DNA of 64,000 nucleotides. Source: Nematostella vectensis (lineage: Eukaryota; Cnidaria; Anthozoa; Actiniaria; Edwardsiidae). Location of the stretch: assembly GCF_932526225.1 (NCBI RefSeq), contig NC_064036.1:1860001-1924000 (forward strand). The letters run 5' to 3'. Below, one piece after another: positions 1 to 17,640 of this stretch (position 1 is its first letter; each line of letters starts with the position of its first letter). Made by a program: the position numbers and the translations under genes. The notes under the pieces are model-generated. The model saw only the letters and a program-made list of their open reading frames with translations, made no database searches and had not been told where the DNA came from.

Positions 1-7
1 AAAATCA

Positions 8-586
8 ATGGGGTTAACCAAAGCTGGGTTGTCTAGGATAAACCAGAGCATCGAAGCCTTTGTTTACTGTATTCTAGGCGCGCAAGTTCAGACCCGGTCG
101 TCAATCGTCGGTGATAGCGGTTCAGCTCAGGAAACGAAACAGGTCTTCACGAAACTCTTTGAAAGCGCGGTGGTGGAAAACAGTATATCGAAAAGTATAC
201 AACGGTATCAGTTTGCTTTACAACAGGCGAGACAAAAACTAGACCTGGCTTTCGCCCTCGGCTGTTGGTTAAGTCCATCGTATCTTGTGATAAATAACAA
301 CACTTCGATCGTTGGCTATAATAACAAGTTACAAAAAGCCACCACTGATATGAAACTGGGGCTGAATCCGATAAATAACGAGATAAAAACGATCCCAAAA
401 CATAATATGGGTCATTCAAAGATTGTGTTACCTCATACCGAGTCAGTCACGGCTCACAAACCGGAACCGGAGGCGAAAACTAACCCAAAGCCGGACGTGG
501 TTAAACCCACGAACACACAGCACGAAACTAACCTTGCCACGATCACAGCCTTCACGGCTGGTTTAGCTTGGTATCTATTCCGGTAA
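8..586 (+). CDS. Virus-like protein with C-terminal membrane anchor (possibly 5' truncated)
   Basis: Intronless ORF of 192 aa. I do not recognise the family. Residues about 50-90 look helical and charged; residues about 140-172 are a Lys/Pro/Glu-rich low-complexity linker; the last 18 residues form a short hydrophobic stretch ending in Arg, suggesting a tail anchor. The ATG at 8 is the first in view, but the frame stays open to the window edge, so the true start may lie outside. It converges on the Cys/His-repeat gene. A weak imperfect stem (589-598 with 615-622) follows the stop codon. Its place in the virus-like block is inferred from compactness, lack of introns and base composition similar to its neighbours. 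Confidence 0.55.
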   Translation: MGLTKAGLSRINQSIEAFVYCILGAQVQTRSSIVGDSGSAQETKQVFTKLFESAVVENSISKSIQRYQFALQQARQKLDLAFALGCWLSPSYLVINNNTSIVGYNNKLQKATTDMKLGLNPINNEIKTIPKHNMGHSKIVLPHTESVTAHKPEPEAKTNPKPDVVKPTNTQHETNLATITAFTAGLAWYLFR

Positions 587-743
587 CATGCGGGGTGCAT
601 GTGGGCGGATGTGACGCACCGCAAGAAGACAATACCTGTTCACGTGTGCATACCAGACCACCCTGGCGACCGCGAACTCTCAATGTAAATACAAAACCTA
701 TTTTCAGAATCGCTAGTTGTCAGGGTGATTAGGAATGTATGTG

Positions 744-770
744 TTTTGTAACGTGAGACGCGTTACAAAA
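744..770 (-). terminator. Perfect hairpin after the Cys/His-repeat gene
   Basis: A 10-bp perfect inverted repeat (744-753 with 761-770, 7-nt loop) begins 16 nt past the stop codon of the minus-strand gene. Giant viruses such as mimivirus are known to end and polyadenylate transcripts at palindromic hairpins. Applying that here is inference, supported by similar repeats after two neighbouring genes. Confidence 0.5.
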
Positions 771-785
771 CTGAGTGGGTCAATG

Positions 786-1115
786 TTAATTTCCGTTACA
801 CGTTCTGCAATGGTGCTTTTGTCTATCGTGTTCGCATATTTGAGACCCTCCGCATAACTTACAAAAGGGTCTCTGTTTGCCGTGTTCACACATCCCTTTC
901 CCCTTGCAGTCTTTACAGACATATCTTGCTCGTCTGTGCTCACAAATGCTACCGCCGTTACATTCTCTGCACCGCGTTTTTCTCCGGTTGTGAGGGCAGA
1001 TTTGCGATCCGTGACAATCTTTGCAATAATATTTCACTCTGCCATGAAGACACTTATAATCCGTTGTTCGCTTTACGGGGGATACTTTCGAGTCTTTCAC
1101 CGTTTGGTTCTCCAT
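786..1115 (-). CDS. Cys/His-repeat (zinc-binding-like) virus-like protein
   Basis: Intronless ORF of about 109 aa. It is almost wholly five tandem copies of a roughly 19-residue unit of the form C-x-H-x(2-3)-R/K-x(3)-C-x2-C-x-G, a pattern known from uncharacterised giant-virus and algal proteins and likely to bind zinc. No enzymatic residues are visible. A longer reading from an ATG at 1133 is possible, but that codon lies inside the conserved upstream promoter-like box. I therefore chose the ATG at 1115, which restores the 17-19 nt spacing seen at the neighbouring genes. It lies just downstream of the ankyrin gene on the same strand and is followed by a perfect hairpin. Confidence 0.7.
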   Translation of the reverse strand: MENQTVKDSKVSPVKRTTDYKCLHGRVKYYCKDCHGSQICPHNRRKTRCRECNGGSICEHRRARYVCKDCKGKGMCEHGKQRPFCKLCGGSQICEHDRQKHHCRTCNGN

Positions 1116-1130
1116 TTCTATCAAACCGGT

Positions 1131-1150
1131 CATGTCCTTAAATCACTTTT
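1131..1150 (-). promoter_or_regulatory. Virus-like promoter box of the Cys/His-repeat gene
   Basis: On the minus strand it reads AAAAGTGATTTAAGGACATG, one of four related boxes. The GTCYTT core (plus strand) begins 18 nt upstream of the ATG at 1115. Confidence 0.6.
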
Positions 1151-1194
1151 CATTTTTTTACGCCTCGATACTCACCCTCCTAGCCGGCCGACGT

Positions 1195-2019
1195 CTACCT
1201 GGCGAAACACTCTTCCAACATTTCCTTCTCTTGCTCATCCATGCACCAATCCCAAAACCTGTCAGGATGCCAAGCTACTGGCATTAGTTCGTCCTCCAGC
1301 TTTCTACGGAATCTCACCTTGTGTAGCTTCTCCGGGAGCTCCTCATGCACGAGACCCCACCTCCACGCCGCACGTAGCACCGCGACAATTTCGTGTAGAT
1401 CCAAAAACCGCGCGTAGTTCATATGTACAATGAGATCGGTCGCGCCCCACTCCAAGCACAACCTCACAATCTCGAGGTTGCCAGATTCGGTGGCCGGTGT
1501 TATAGCATAGTCCGGGTCAAACTCGCTGAAGTTTTCTCTCAGCAACTCTAGAACCTCAACGTGACCGTTGTACGCCGCCTCAGCGGAGGCCCAACCGACG
1601 TCGGCATCGACACCTAGATCTATCAATAACTCAACAACCCCCACCTGACCTTCCGCCGCCGCAGCACCCATGGCCTCGGTCATGGCCTCTCCTCCGTCGG
1701 CACAATACTCACCCATCACCTTCAAAACCTCTACGTGCCCGCCTTTCGCGGCCATGGACGCTGGATACACGAAGTCACAGGCGCCCGACTCACAACACAT
1801 CTTAACGATCTCGGTGTGGCCGTTCATTGCGGCCCTGACCATCGGCTTTTCGAAATCCGTCGCACCCCAACTCTTACACAACCTCACGGTCTCGACGCAC
1901 CCCTCCCACGCCGCGCGCTCCATAACGGCGTCAAAGTCTGCGGCTCCCCACCTCGCTAAGGTGGCGGCTTGATCCTCCACGGTGAGATTTGTAAGACTTC
2001 CAGCACTTTGCATATCCAT
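1195..2019 (-). CDS. Ankyrin-repeat protein, giant-virus type
   Basis: Intronless ORF of 274 aa. About six ankyrin-like units run from residue about 20 to 215, with the recurring phrase WGA(T/A)DF and G-H-x-E-(I/V)-(V/L) cores. The C-terminal tail contains a V-A-W-H-P-D-R motif that I associate with giant-virus ankyrin families. Such proteins usually mediate protein-protein contacts, often with host factors; the partner cannot be told from sequence. The ATG at 2019 is preceded by the shared promoter-like box. It shares strand and style with the TFIIB-like gene upstream. No stop or frameshift breaks the frame, so if this is an insertion it is young or selected. Confidence 0.75.
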   Translation of the reverse strand: MDMQSAGSLTNLTVEDQAATLARWGAADFDAVMERAAWEGCVETVRLCKSWGATDFEKPMVRAAMNGHTEIVKMCCESGACDFVYPASMAAKGGHVEVLKVMGEYCADGGEAMTEAMGAAAAEGQVGVVELLIDLGVDADVGWASAEAAYNGHVEVLELLRENFSEFDPDYAITPATESGNLEIVRLCLEWGATDLIVHMNYARFLDLHEIVAVLRAAWRWGLVHEELPEKLHKVRFRRKLEDELMPVAWHPDRFWDWCMDEQEKEMLEECFAR

Positions 2020-2033
2020 TTTGTTATTACATC

Positions 2034-2053
2034 CACGTCTTTAAACCACTTTT
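2034..2053 (-). promoter_or_regulatory. Virus-like promoter box of the ankyrin gene
   Basis: Minus-strand reading AAAAGTGGTTTAAAGACGTG, with its core 17 nt from the ATG at 2019. It differs from the TFIIB-gene box by one base. Confidence 0.65.
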
Positions 2054-2112
2054 TTCGAATTTTTTAGACGTGTTAATTCACATCTACTCCGAACTGACAG
2101 TTTTCTGGAAAT

Positions 2113-2134
2113 CCTGATTTCTCTGGAAATCAGG
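2113..2134 (-). terminator. Perfect hairpin after the TFIIB-like gene
   Basis: A 9-bp perfect stem (2113-2121 with 2126-2134) and a 4-nt loop lie 5 nt past the stop codon. Likely a transcript-end signal by analogy with giant-virus hairpins. Confidence 0.5.
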
Positions 2135-2139
2135 AAACA

Positions 2140-3066
2140 TCATACCACACCAGGCGTACCCAGGACTGTGGCCACTTCTCTCGCTTTCCTACTGATGGTT
2201 AACTCGGAGACGCCCGTTCTTTCGGAGAATTTTTTAAGTGTAATATCGACCCCCTTTAGCCGTACCCAGTAATAGGTTAAAGCGACCGCAAAGGATTGTG
2301 GGCGAGCGCGATTCAACTCAGACGAGCGGTTCTTAGATCTGTAGTAGAGCTGGACCACCTCTCCCTTCTGTGCGGGGGACGCCGAGAATCTATCCATCAC
2401 ATCGTGAATGTGATCCACGACGGTGGGAGACGTTCCGTGTAGTAAGTAATCTTTAGGCATGTTAACACTAAAGATTTTTAGACCCTTAAGACAACTCTTC
2501 CTGCTCAATCCAAAAGTCTCCATTAAGGTTTTCGGTGTCTGACACTTACCAGACATCTTGTAGGCGTAGTAAATACACGCAAAGACGATCGCCTTCCGTG
2601 GGTCGCCGCGAAAAATCTGGCCTTTCGTCACCTGAGTGTATATCTCGTTAGCTTTGGCTACAATTACCCCACTAAAACCCATGTTCTCCACATCCTTGTC
2701 AATGTTTCTGTCCTCAGACCTACGTACCTGGACCCGGCTTGGATCCGAAGACCGTTTGCCGTCGGAATGTCCGTAAAAACCCCATTCCCTTTCGTGCGCG
2801 ATCACACGCTGCATCTGTTCCCCGCACTCTAAGCAACTAGTGACCCCGTCTTCTGTGACTAGATCGTCATGATTGCAAAGGGTGTCACTACTATCCTCAT
2901 CCCCCAAGGAGGCTCTACTAGTCTCGTATTCGGTGAGGGCTCGGTCAAACAGTGCAAACTCCGACACGAGGATGGGGGCGTCGACCTCGGGCACCGGCCC
3001 GTTGGGGATATTGTATGGTGGTGGTGACCGATCTTCAGCCGTACGTTCAACTGTTCGTTCCTCCAT
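2140..3066 (-). CDS. TFIIB-like transcription initiation factor, giant-virus type
   Basis: Intronless ORF of 308 aa. An acidic, Pro-containing N-terminus is followed by a zinc ribbon at residues about 64-84 (C-x-H...C-x2-C) and two cyclin-like repeats at about 120-205 and 210-305. The second ends in a helix-turn-helix-like segment (L-K-K-F-S-E-R-T-G-V-S). This is the layout of TFIIB, which bridges RNA polymerase and promoter DNA. Several Nucleocytoviricota encode a divergent copy used with their own polymerase. The host TFIIB should be much better conserved and intron-bearing, so I assign this copy to the virus-like block. The ATG at 3066 fits the promoter-box spacing. Confidence 0.8.
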   Translation of the reverse strand: MEERTVERTAEDRSPPPYNIPNGPVPEVDAPILVSEFALFDRALTEYETSRASLGDEDSSDTLCNHDDLVTEDGVTSCLECGEQMQRVIAHEREWGFYGHSDGKRSSDPSRVQVRRSEDRNIDKDVENMGFSGVIVAKANEIYTQVTKGQIFRGDPRKAIVFACIYYAYKMSGKCQTPKTLMETFGLSRKSCLKGLKIFSVNMPKDYLLHGTSPTVVDHIHDVMDRFSASPAQKGEVVQLYYRSKNRSSELNRARPQSFAVALTYYWVRLKGVDITLKKFSERTGVSELTISRKAREVATVLGTPGVV

Positions 3067-3080
3067 TTTATTAAACTGTT

Positions 3081-3100
3081 CATGTCTTTAAACCACTTTT
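3081..3100 (-). promoter_or_regulatory. Virus-like promoter box of the TFIIB-like gene
   Basis: Minus-strand reading AAAAGTGGTTTAAAGACATG, with its core 17 nt upstream of the ATG at 3066. This is the cleanest copy of the shared box. Confidence 0.65.
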
Positions 3101-3123
3101 CAAAGGCTTTCTAGATGTGAAGC

Positions 3124-3141
3124 CGAGAGGCTAGCCTCTCG
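3124..3141 (-). terminator. 18-bp perfect palindrome after the small membrane-protein gene
   Basis: CGAGAGGCTAGCCTCTCG is self-complementary. It lies about 40 nt past the stop codon of the small membrane protein and just upstream of the TFIIB-like gene's promoter box, so it could separate the two transcription units. Confidence 0.45.
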
Positions 3142-3181
3142 AGCTCCCCTAGGTGGGGTGTCTCCGCACCACATTCGTGGA

Positions 3182-3442
3182 CTAGTATCTTACCCATCTT
3201 TTTTCATCATACCGTGGCATGGAGACTAACATTGCTAGAACACCAAGGACAATTGTCGCCGCTCCAGCCACAAACCCAACGGGGTCGAAGCTTCCGTATT
3301 CTGAGTCTTCATAGTAATCAGCGTCACAACAGCAGTGTTCAGGCCCCACATCCGCAGTGTTACTCACATTCACCTCCAGCACCGAGCAACCGCCGGCTGT
3401 AGCCGCATCGTTTTTAATCTTCACCTCCGTCTTTAATGTCAT
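3182..3442 (-). CDS. Small virus-like membrane protein
   Basis: Intronless ORF of 86 aa. The N-terminal half is soluble and ends in a C-C-C cluster and an acidic patch (about residues 37-52). One hydrophobic segment follows at about 54-74, then a basic tail. This suggests a single-pass membrane or virion-surface protein; the family is not recognised. The reading frame runs upstream into the 36-bp minisatellite. I chose the ATG at 3442 because a degenerate copy of the shared promoter box sits 19 nt upstream, and because the upstream frame is pure repeat. Confidence 0.6.
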   Translation of the reverse strand: MTLKTEVKIKNDAATAGGCSVLEVNVSNTADVGPEHCCCDADYYEDSEYGSFDPVGFVAGAATIVLGVLAMLVSMPRYDEKRWVRY

Positions 3443-3456
3443 TTTATCTATGACCC

Positions 3457-3474
3457 CATTCGTCTTTAGACCAG
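3457..3474 (-). promoter_or_regulatory. Degenerate virus-like promoter box of the small membrane-protein gene
   Basis: The minus strand contains TGGTCTAAAGACG, matching the core TGGTTTAAAGACG with one change, 19 nt from the ATG at 3442. The outer A-rich part is not conserved. Confidence 0.4.
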
Positions 3475-3502
3475 AATAGCCTCCCGAGCTCCTCCTAGGT
3501 GC

Positions 3503-3912
3503 GACACGTGACAAAGTGATTGACAGGTGGGCTTGGCTATCACGTGACAAAGTGATTGACAGGTGGGCTTGACTATCACGTGACAAAGTGATTGACAGGT
3601 GGGCTTGGTTATCACGTGACAAAGTGATTGACAGGTTTTTGACAAAATGATTGACAGGTGGGCTTGGTTATCACGTGACAAAGTGATTGATAGGTTTTTG
3701 ACAAAATGATTGACAGGTGGGCTTGGCCGTCACGTGACAAAGTGATTGACAGGTTTTTGACAAAGTGATTGACAGGTTTTTGACAAAGTGATTGACAGGT
3801 TTTTTTACAAAGTGATTGACAGGTGGGCGTGGTCGTCACGTGACAAAGTGATTGACAGGTGGGCTTGGCTATCACGTGACAAAGTGATTGACAGGTGGGC
3901 TTGGTCGTGCAA
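3503..3912. repeat. 36-bp E-box minisatellite at the virus/host boundary
   Basis: Tandem units built from CACGTGACAAAGTGATTGAC plus a GGTGGGCTTGG tail, interspersed with shorter roughly 23-bp units lacking the E-box. About eight copies carry (T)CACGTGAC, the palindromic E-box/CLEAR-type site. ORFs across it are repeat translations, not genes. The array lies between the intronless virus-like block and the first host gene and ends about 20 bp before an NRF-1-like site. Confidence 0.9.
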
Positions 3913-3929
3913 GAGATCTTTGGCAAACT

Positions 3930-3941
3930 CGCGCATGCGCA
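3930..3941 (+). promoter_or_regulatory. NRF-1-type site in a GC-rich probable promoter
   Basis: CGCGCATGCGCA matches the NRF-1 consensus YGCGCAYGCGCR. The surrounding 3925-3985 is CpG-rich. This is the likely core promoter of the TMEM151-like gene. Confidence 0.45.
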
Positions 3942-4049
3942 GGTCGCGAGGCTTGGCGGAGGTGCGCGGAGACTTTTGCGCCATTTTTGGAATGAAATTC
4001 GGGATGATGAAAACTTTGCGCCAGCTGCGCCAAAACCCTACTACTTCAG

Positions 4050-5459
4050 TGCTCAAGGGTAAATTTTGATGATTACCCCGCTTTGGAGCCGGCCGTGTTG
4101 ACTATAGCTATATTCCTCCAAGTTCTGCTTCCTTTGTTGATATGGCTGGGAGCTACGTGCTGCTGCTCCAAAACAAAAACAGTACGGAGCAAAATGCGAG
4201 AGGCGGCAAAAGATGAGTTTCGTCTACAGGAGTTTTCCTGTAAAATCGATGCTCTTCTACAGGAGGTAGCCAGGGCTGAGACTCCGGAAGAACAGGCTCA
4301 GAAAGTACACAAATACCAGAGAGCCGTGAGGCGCCACCAGGCCAGGACAGAAGCCAGGGACAAGAGAAGGAGACGTGGACTTTGCCGAAATGCAAACTTA
4401 TGGCGGCTGTACTCCATGGGTATGTGGATGTCGTTCATTCTGTGGTGCTTGTTTCTGATCAGTTGTCATGCAACCCAGTGCGGTAAATATGGCTCTATAA
4501 TGGACCATCTTTGGATCATGGCTATTGTGGTGGTATGTGTTGCGCCGCTGATCGTTCTTCTTGAAAGCTTTTGCTCTAATGAGCGTTTCTATATCATTAA
4601 CGTCATGAAGGACGAGACCGCCCTGGATTACATCAGGCGAATGCAAGAAGCTCCGCCCGTGATCGAAGTGGTAGTGGAATGCTACCACACCAGGTACGAC
4701 AGAAGAGGTAATGAAATTAGAAAAACCACCTTCACCGCCAAGGACTCGTTCGATTACGGCTCTTGGCTTGACATATCAACAGATGAGATACCAGAGCTAA
4801 GCTCAGTAGAGTTCACTCGACTTAAGATTGATCCCGAGGTAGAATTTGGAGACGCCGAGACTGCTCGAAGTTTTGATACTAAGATAAAAAGGATGATGGA
4901 GAAACACCGCCATCGTGACATGTACCAAGGTTTTTCGTACAGTAGTGAGATTCCCGGGTTGGCGAAGCGGATCTCTGCGTATGTGGATCTGAGACAGAGG
5001 CCGTTCTGGATCAGTGAGAGGTATTACTGGGTGGCTACATTCCTGTTCATGACTTGGCCGTACCGCTGGCTGTTCAGAGCAAAAACAGCGAAGACTCACT
5101 ATGCCCTCAAGAAGAGAGTCTATAAATGCTCCCCTCCACCTCCTCAAGTCGACATCATGAATCCGTTTGCACTTCTGGCTTTGAATCCGGCAATACAATG
5201 CGCAAACCCAAGTCTGTTAGATCCAACGTTAAACTCAGATGTTTCTAATGCATCAGATTCCCAAGCTTTGGGCGTGGCAACACCTTACCTCCCTGATGTA
5301 GGAGAAGTCCCGCCTACGCCCGCTGATGCTGGCGACTCCTCCGGGCAAGAGCCTTACCCACCTCCCTACCCCACGCCTGCAGGAGGTCACCCCCTCGACC
5401 AGGAGAGTCTGAGGTTAATGGAGGGGCTGGACTGGCGAGATGTACACAAGCATGAATAA
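4050..5459 (+). CDS. TMEM151: TMEM151-family multipass membrane protein (start not resolved)
   Basis: The frame is open from 4011 to a stop at 5457-5459. From 4083 it encodes 458 residues with hydrophobic segments at about 4-24, 110-130, 140-162 and 318-340. Family hallmarks as I recall them from vertebrate TMEM151A/B are an E-C-Y-H-T motif near residue 200, an aromatic Y-Y-W-V-A-T segment with W-P-x-R near 315-330, and a K-T-A-x-x-H-Y element just after. The C-terminal 100 residues are Pro-rich and disordered. No in-frame ATG precedes the first membrane segment; the first ATG is codon 38. A good acceptor (CTACTACTTCAG) ends at 4049, so an upstream exon or a sequence error is likely. Function is unknown even in vertebrates. 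Confidence 0.75.
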   Translation, partial: CSRVNFDDYPALEPAVLTIAIFLQVLLPLLIWLGATCCCSKTKTVRSKMREAAKDEFRLQEFSCKIDALLQEVARAETPEEQAQKVHKYQRAVRRHQARTEARDKRRRRGLCRNANLWRLYSMGMWMSFILWCLFLISCHATQCGKYGSIMDHLWIMAIVVVCVAPLIVLLESFCSNERFYIINVMKDETALDYIRRMQEAPPVIEVVVECYHTRYDRRGNEIRKTTFTAKDSFDYGSWLDISTDEIPELSSVEFTRLKIDPEVEFGDAETARSFDTKIKRMMEKHRHRDMYQGFSYSSEIPGLAKRISAYVDLRQRPFWISERYYWVATFLFMTWPYRWLFRAKTAKTHYALKKRVYKCSPPPPQVDIMNPFALLALNPAIQCANPSLLDPTLNSDVSNASDSQALGVATPYLPDVGEVPPTPADAGDSSGQEPYPPPYPTPAGGHPLDQESLRLMEGLDWRDVHKHE

Positions 5460-5697
5460 TCCATTCGTATATGCTTATCAACACACCTTTTGGAGTTCTA
5501 ATTGACTCTGGTAAGCCAGAATGAAGCTATGTTTATGGATGGTTATTTAGTTATTCCAACCGTAAATAGATTAAAGGTAGAAGAAATTCATTGATGGGCT
5601 ATGGGTGGAATAACTTGTCCCTGTTCCCATGTTTGTGTATCGTCTTCTGCCAATTTAACAAATTAACAAACGGTGTTTTCGAGACAAAGGTGATATC

Positions 5698-5790
<93 letters not shown>

Positions 5791-6885
5791 GATATGTTTT
5801 ATGTAATGCAGTGCTGAAACTCTTAAAAAGTTTTTAACAACTAAACACGAAAGCTACATATCTTCTATTACTGATTTATTTTCTTATACGATAAGGTTCC
5901 TGTGGTCTCGATGGGATGCCTGTGTTTTCCCCTATGTCTGCTGATGTGCCCTTCGCTTCTCTGATCGGTGGAAAATATTTTATGGAGCGAAAGTCTGAAC
6001 GTGCGTAAAGCTACCGGTAAAAATATTTTCGATTTCCATTATTGGTTTGCTAAAAAAGATACACAACTTTCTAAAAAAGAAACAACAATGTGAAGATACA
6101 CAGCGTAAAACACCTGTCTTGTTACCTTACGTACTAAAACAATTTAAACGTACACGTCTGAGCATTATAAGTATTCCTGAGCAAGTAATGATAGCGCAAA
6201 TGCGCAGCACTCAATTATGACTTAATGACGTCCTTGGGCCCTCTCTTAATGTGGGCTAATAGCTGCTCACAGTTTTGAAAAGCGCAGCTAGTTGTTTTCT
6301 GTGTCCATCGGGGGAGTGGTTACAGCCGTTACTGCGAGACGGACAGTATCAAGTGATGACGTGAAAGTCAATAATTGAAATAACGAAATATATTTATTAG
6401 CAAGAATATGTTCTAACACTGGGTATTTACAGAAAATATAGACTTGGAAGATATACCATGCCTTTTTTATTATGTAAAGATGAAATGTGAAATAGTCGCA
6501 TGATTTATTTATATTTTTGGGGAATTCAGTAGAAATACAAAAAGTTCCATTGGATTTTTTGATATCAGGACTGCCTGGCAAATACAATGACAACATTTTT
6601 CGAAATAGCGATTGCCTGAGACACCTTTCACAATACCATCTTTATCATTTTATTTAGCTTAAACGTAAGACAATACATTCATCGTAGCATTTATAAGATA
6701 TTCTAAGAACTGAGCATTTATAGAACTACAGATTAGAAAAATATACAAAGTCTTTTTATTAAGAAATATATTTACCACCTTTTGAAAATGCAATTCATAC
6801 TTATTCATCAAAAACAAATCCACACATCCAGTATTTGAGTAATCTTCTATGTATAAGCAAGATTAGCAACAGAAGCAAAGTCCAA
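5460..6885. other. Intergenic region with (AT)n microsatellite and LPCAT3 3' UTR
   Basis: An AT dinucleotide run fills 5698-5787. The rest is AT-rich without a convincing gene. An AATAAA on the minus strand at 6755-6760 lies about 125 nt past the LPCAT3 stop codon and is a plausible polyadenylation signal. Confidence 0.6.
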
Positions 6886-16589
<9,704 letters not shown>

Positions 16590-17017
16590 GTTTGTTGACG
16601 AGGGATGTGACACGCGCCAGTGCACTTTGGCTAAAGCCTTCAGCGCATAACGCCAGTGTGACGGCCTTCCGAAGTCAACCTGTAACACAACACGTCACAC
16701 AAAGGGCGTGACGCTGCGTAGAGCGCGCGCAAGAGAATCAAATACGCACATACACAGAGAAGCAAATACGCATATACACAGAGTCGGACATGGATTTTTT
16801 GCTAAGAGAGGGGCTTAACTTAATGGCAATATGGGGAGAAAAAAAATTTCTTTACAAGACTTCCTTGCCTTTACCCGCAATTGCTTGAATGAATAAGCGC
16901 AGTGTTATATTCTGTATGGATATTTTTGCACATAACACTTTTCCTGGGCAGCCCAAGAGGAGGGAGGGGGTGTTAACCCCCTAGACCCTGCCCCCTAGAC
17001 CCTGCCCTGTTTTGCGT

Positions 17018-17640
17018 TAAGCTCCCGCTTATGACTCTACACTACCTAACATCAACGACATAATCCGTAGAAATTACAACTTCCTACTCTGGTCTAAGCG
17101 ATGCCATAAGGTTTTCAATGAGCCTCCTCTTGTCGCCTTTCGCCGCTCACCTAACCTCCGCGACATCCTCGTTAAAGCCAAGCTACCTTCCGACCGCTCT
17201 ACCACCAACTAACCTGCCCCTATATTAGAACCGATGGCCTTACAAGCTAGACATTTTTTCAACAGAAGAAACACGACTTTTAACCTCGCACATAACCTGC
17301 AATACTAAAAACGTGATTTATATGATTCAATGTAACCGCTGTAACCTTCAATGTATTGGGGAAACTAAACGCTAATTAAAAGAACGCTTTAATGACCACC
17401 GCAGAACTGTAGACTCACAATCCCGATTCATACCAACCCACACCGCTGAACACTTTCTAAAACCCAACCACTCCGCTTCTGACATAGAGCTCATACCTCT
17501 TGAAAAAATAAGAAATAACCGCGACTCCATTCGCAAAGCAAGAGAACTGAAAAGGCAGGTATTGACCTGCCGAAATATCGTTTTAAAAAACATAACTCTG
17601 CGTTGTTGTCAACATTTTCTTTTAAAGGTTTTATCAGTTA
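17018..17640 (+). pseudogene. Decayed Penelope-like retroelement, GIY-YIG end
   Basis: With shifts and stops the plus strand encodes the C-terminal part of a Penelope-like element. First comes the linker phrase P-P-L-V-A-F-R-R-S-P-N-L-R-D-I-L (about 17119-17170), then after frame breaks N-V-I-Y-M-I-Q-C-N-R-C followed by C-I-G-E-T-K-R, which is the GIY-YIG endonuclease core. Stops occur at 17210 and after the K-R. No reverse transcriptase is left upstream, so this is a 5'-truncated dead copy. Confidence 0.75.

Noticed and set aside
882-1433. 183-residue plus-strand ORF
   Set aside because: Antisense shadow of the Cys/His-repeat and ankyrin genes, which have clear domain patterns.
3466-4056. 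Several ORFs through the 36-bp array
   Set aside because: Repeat translations with identical short phrases in different frames; no start context or domain.
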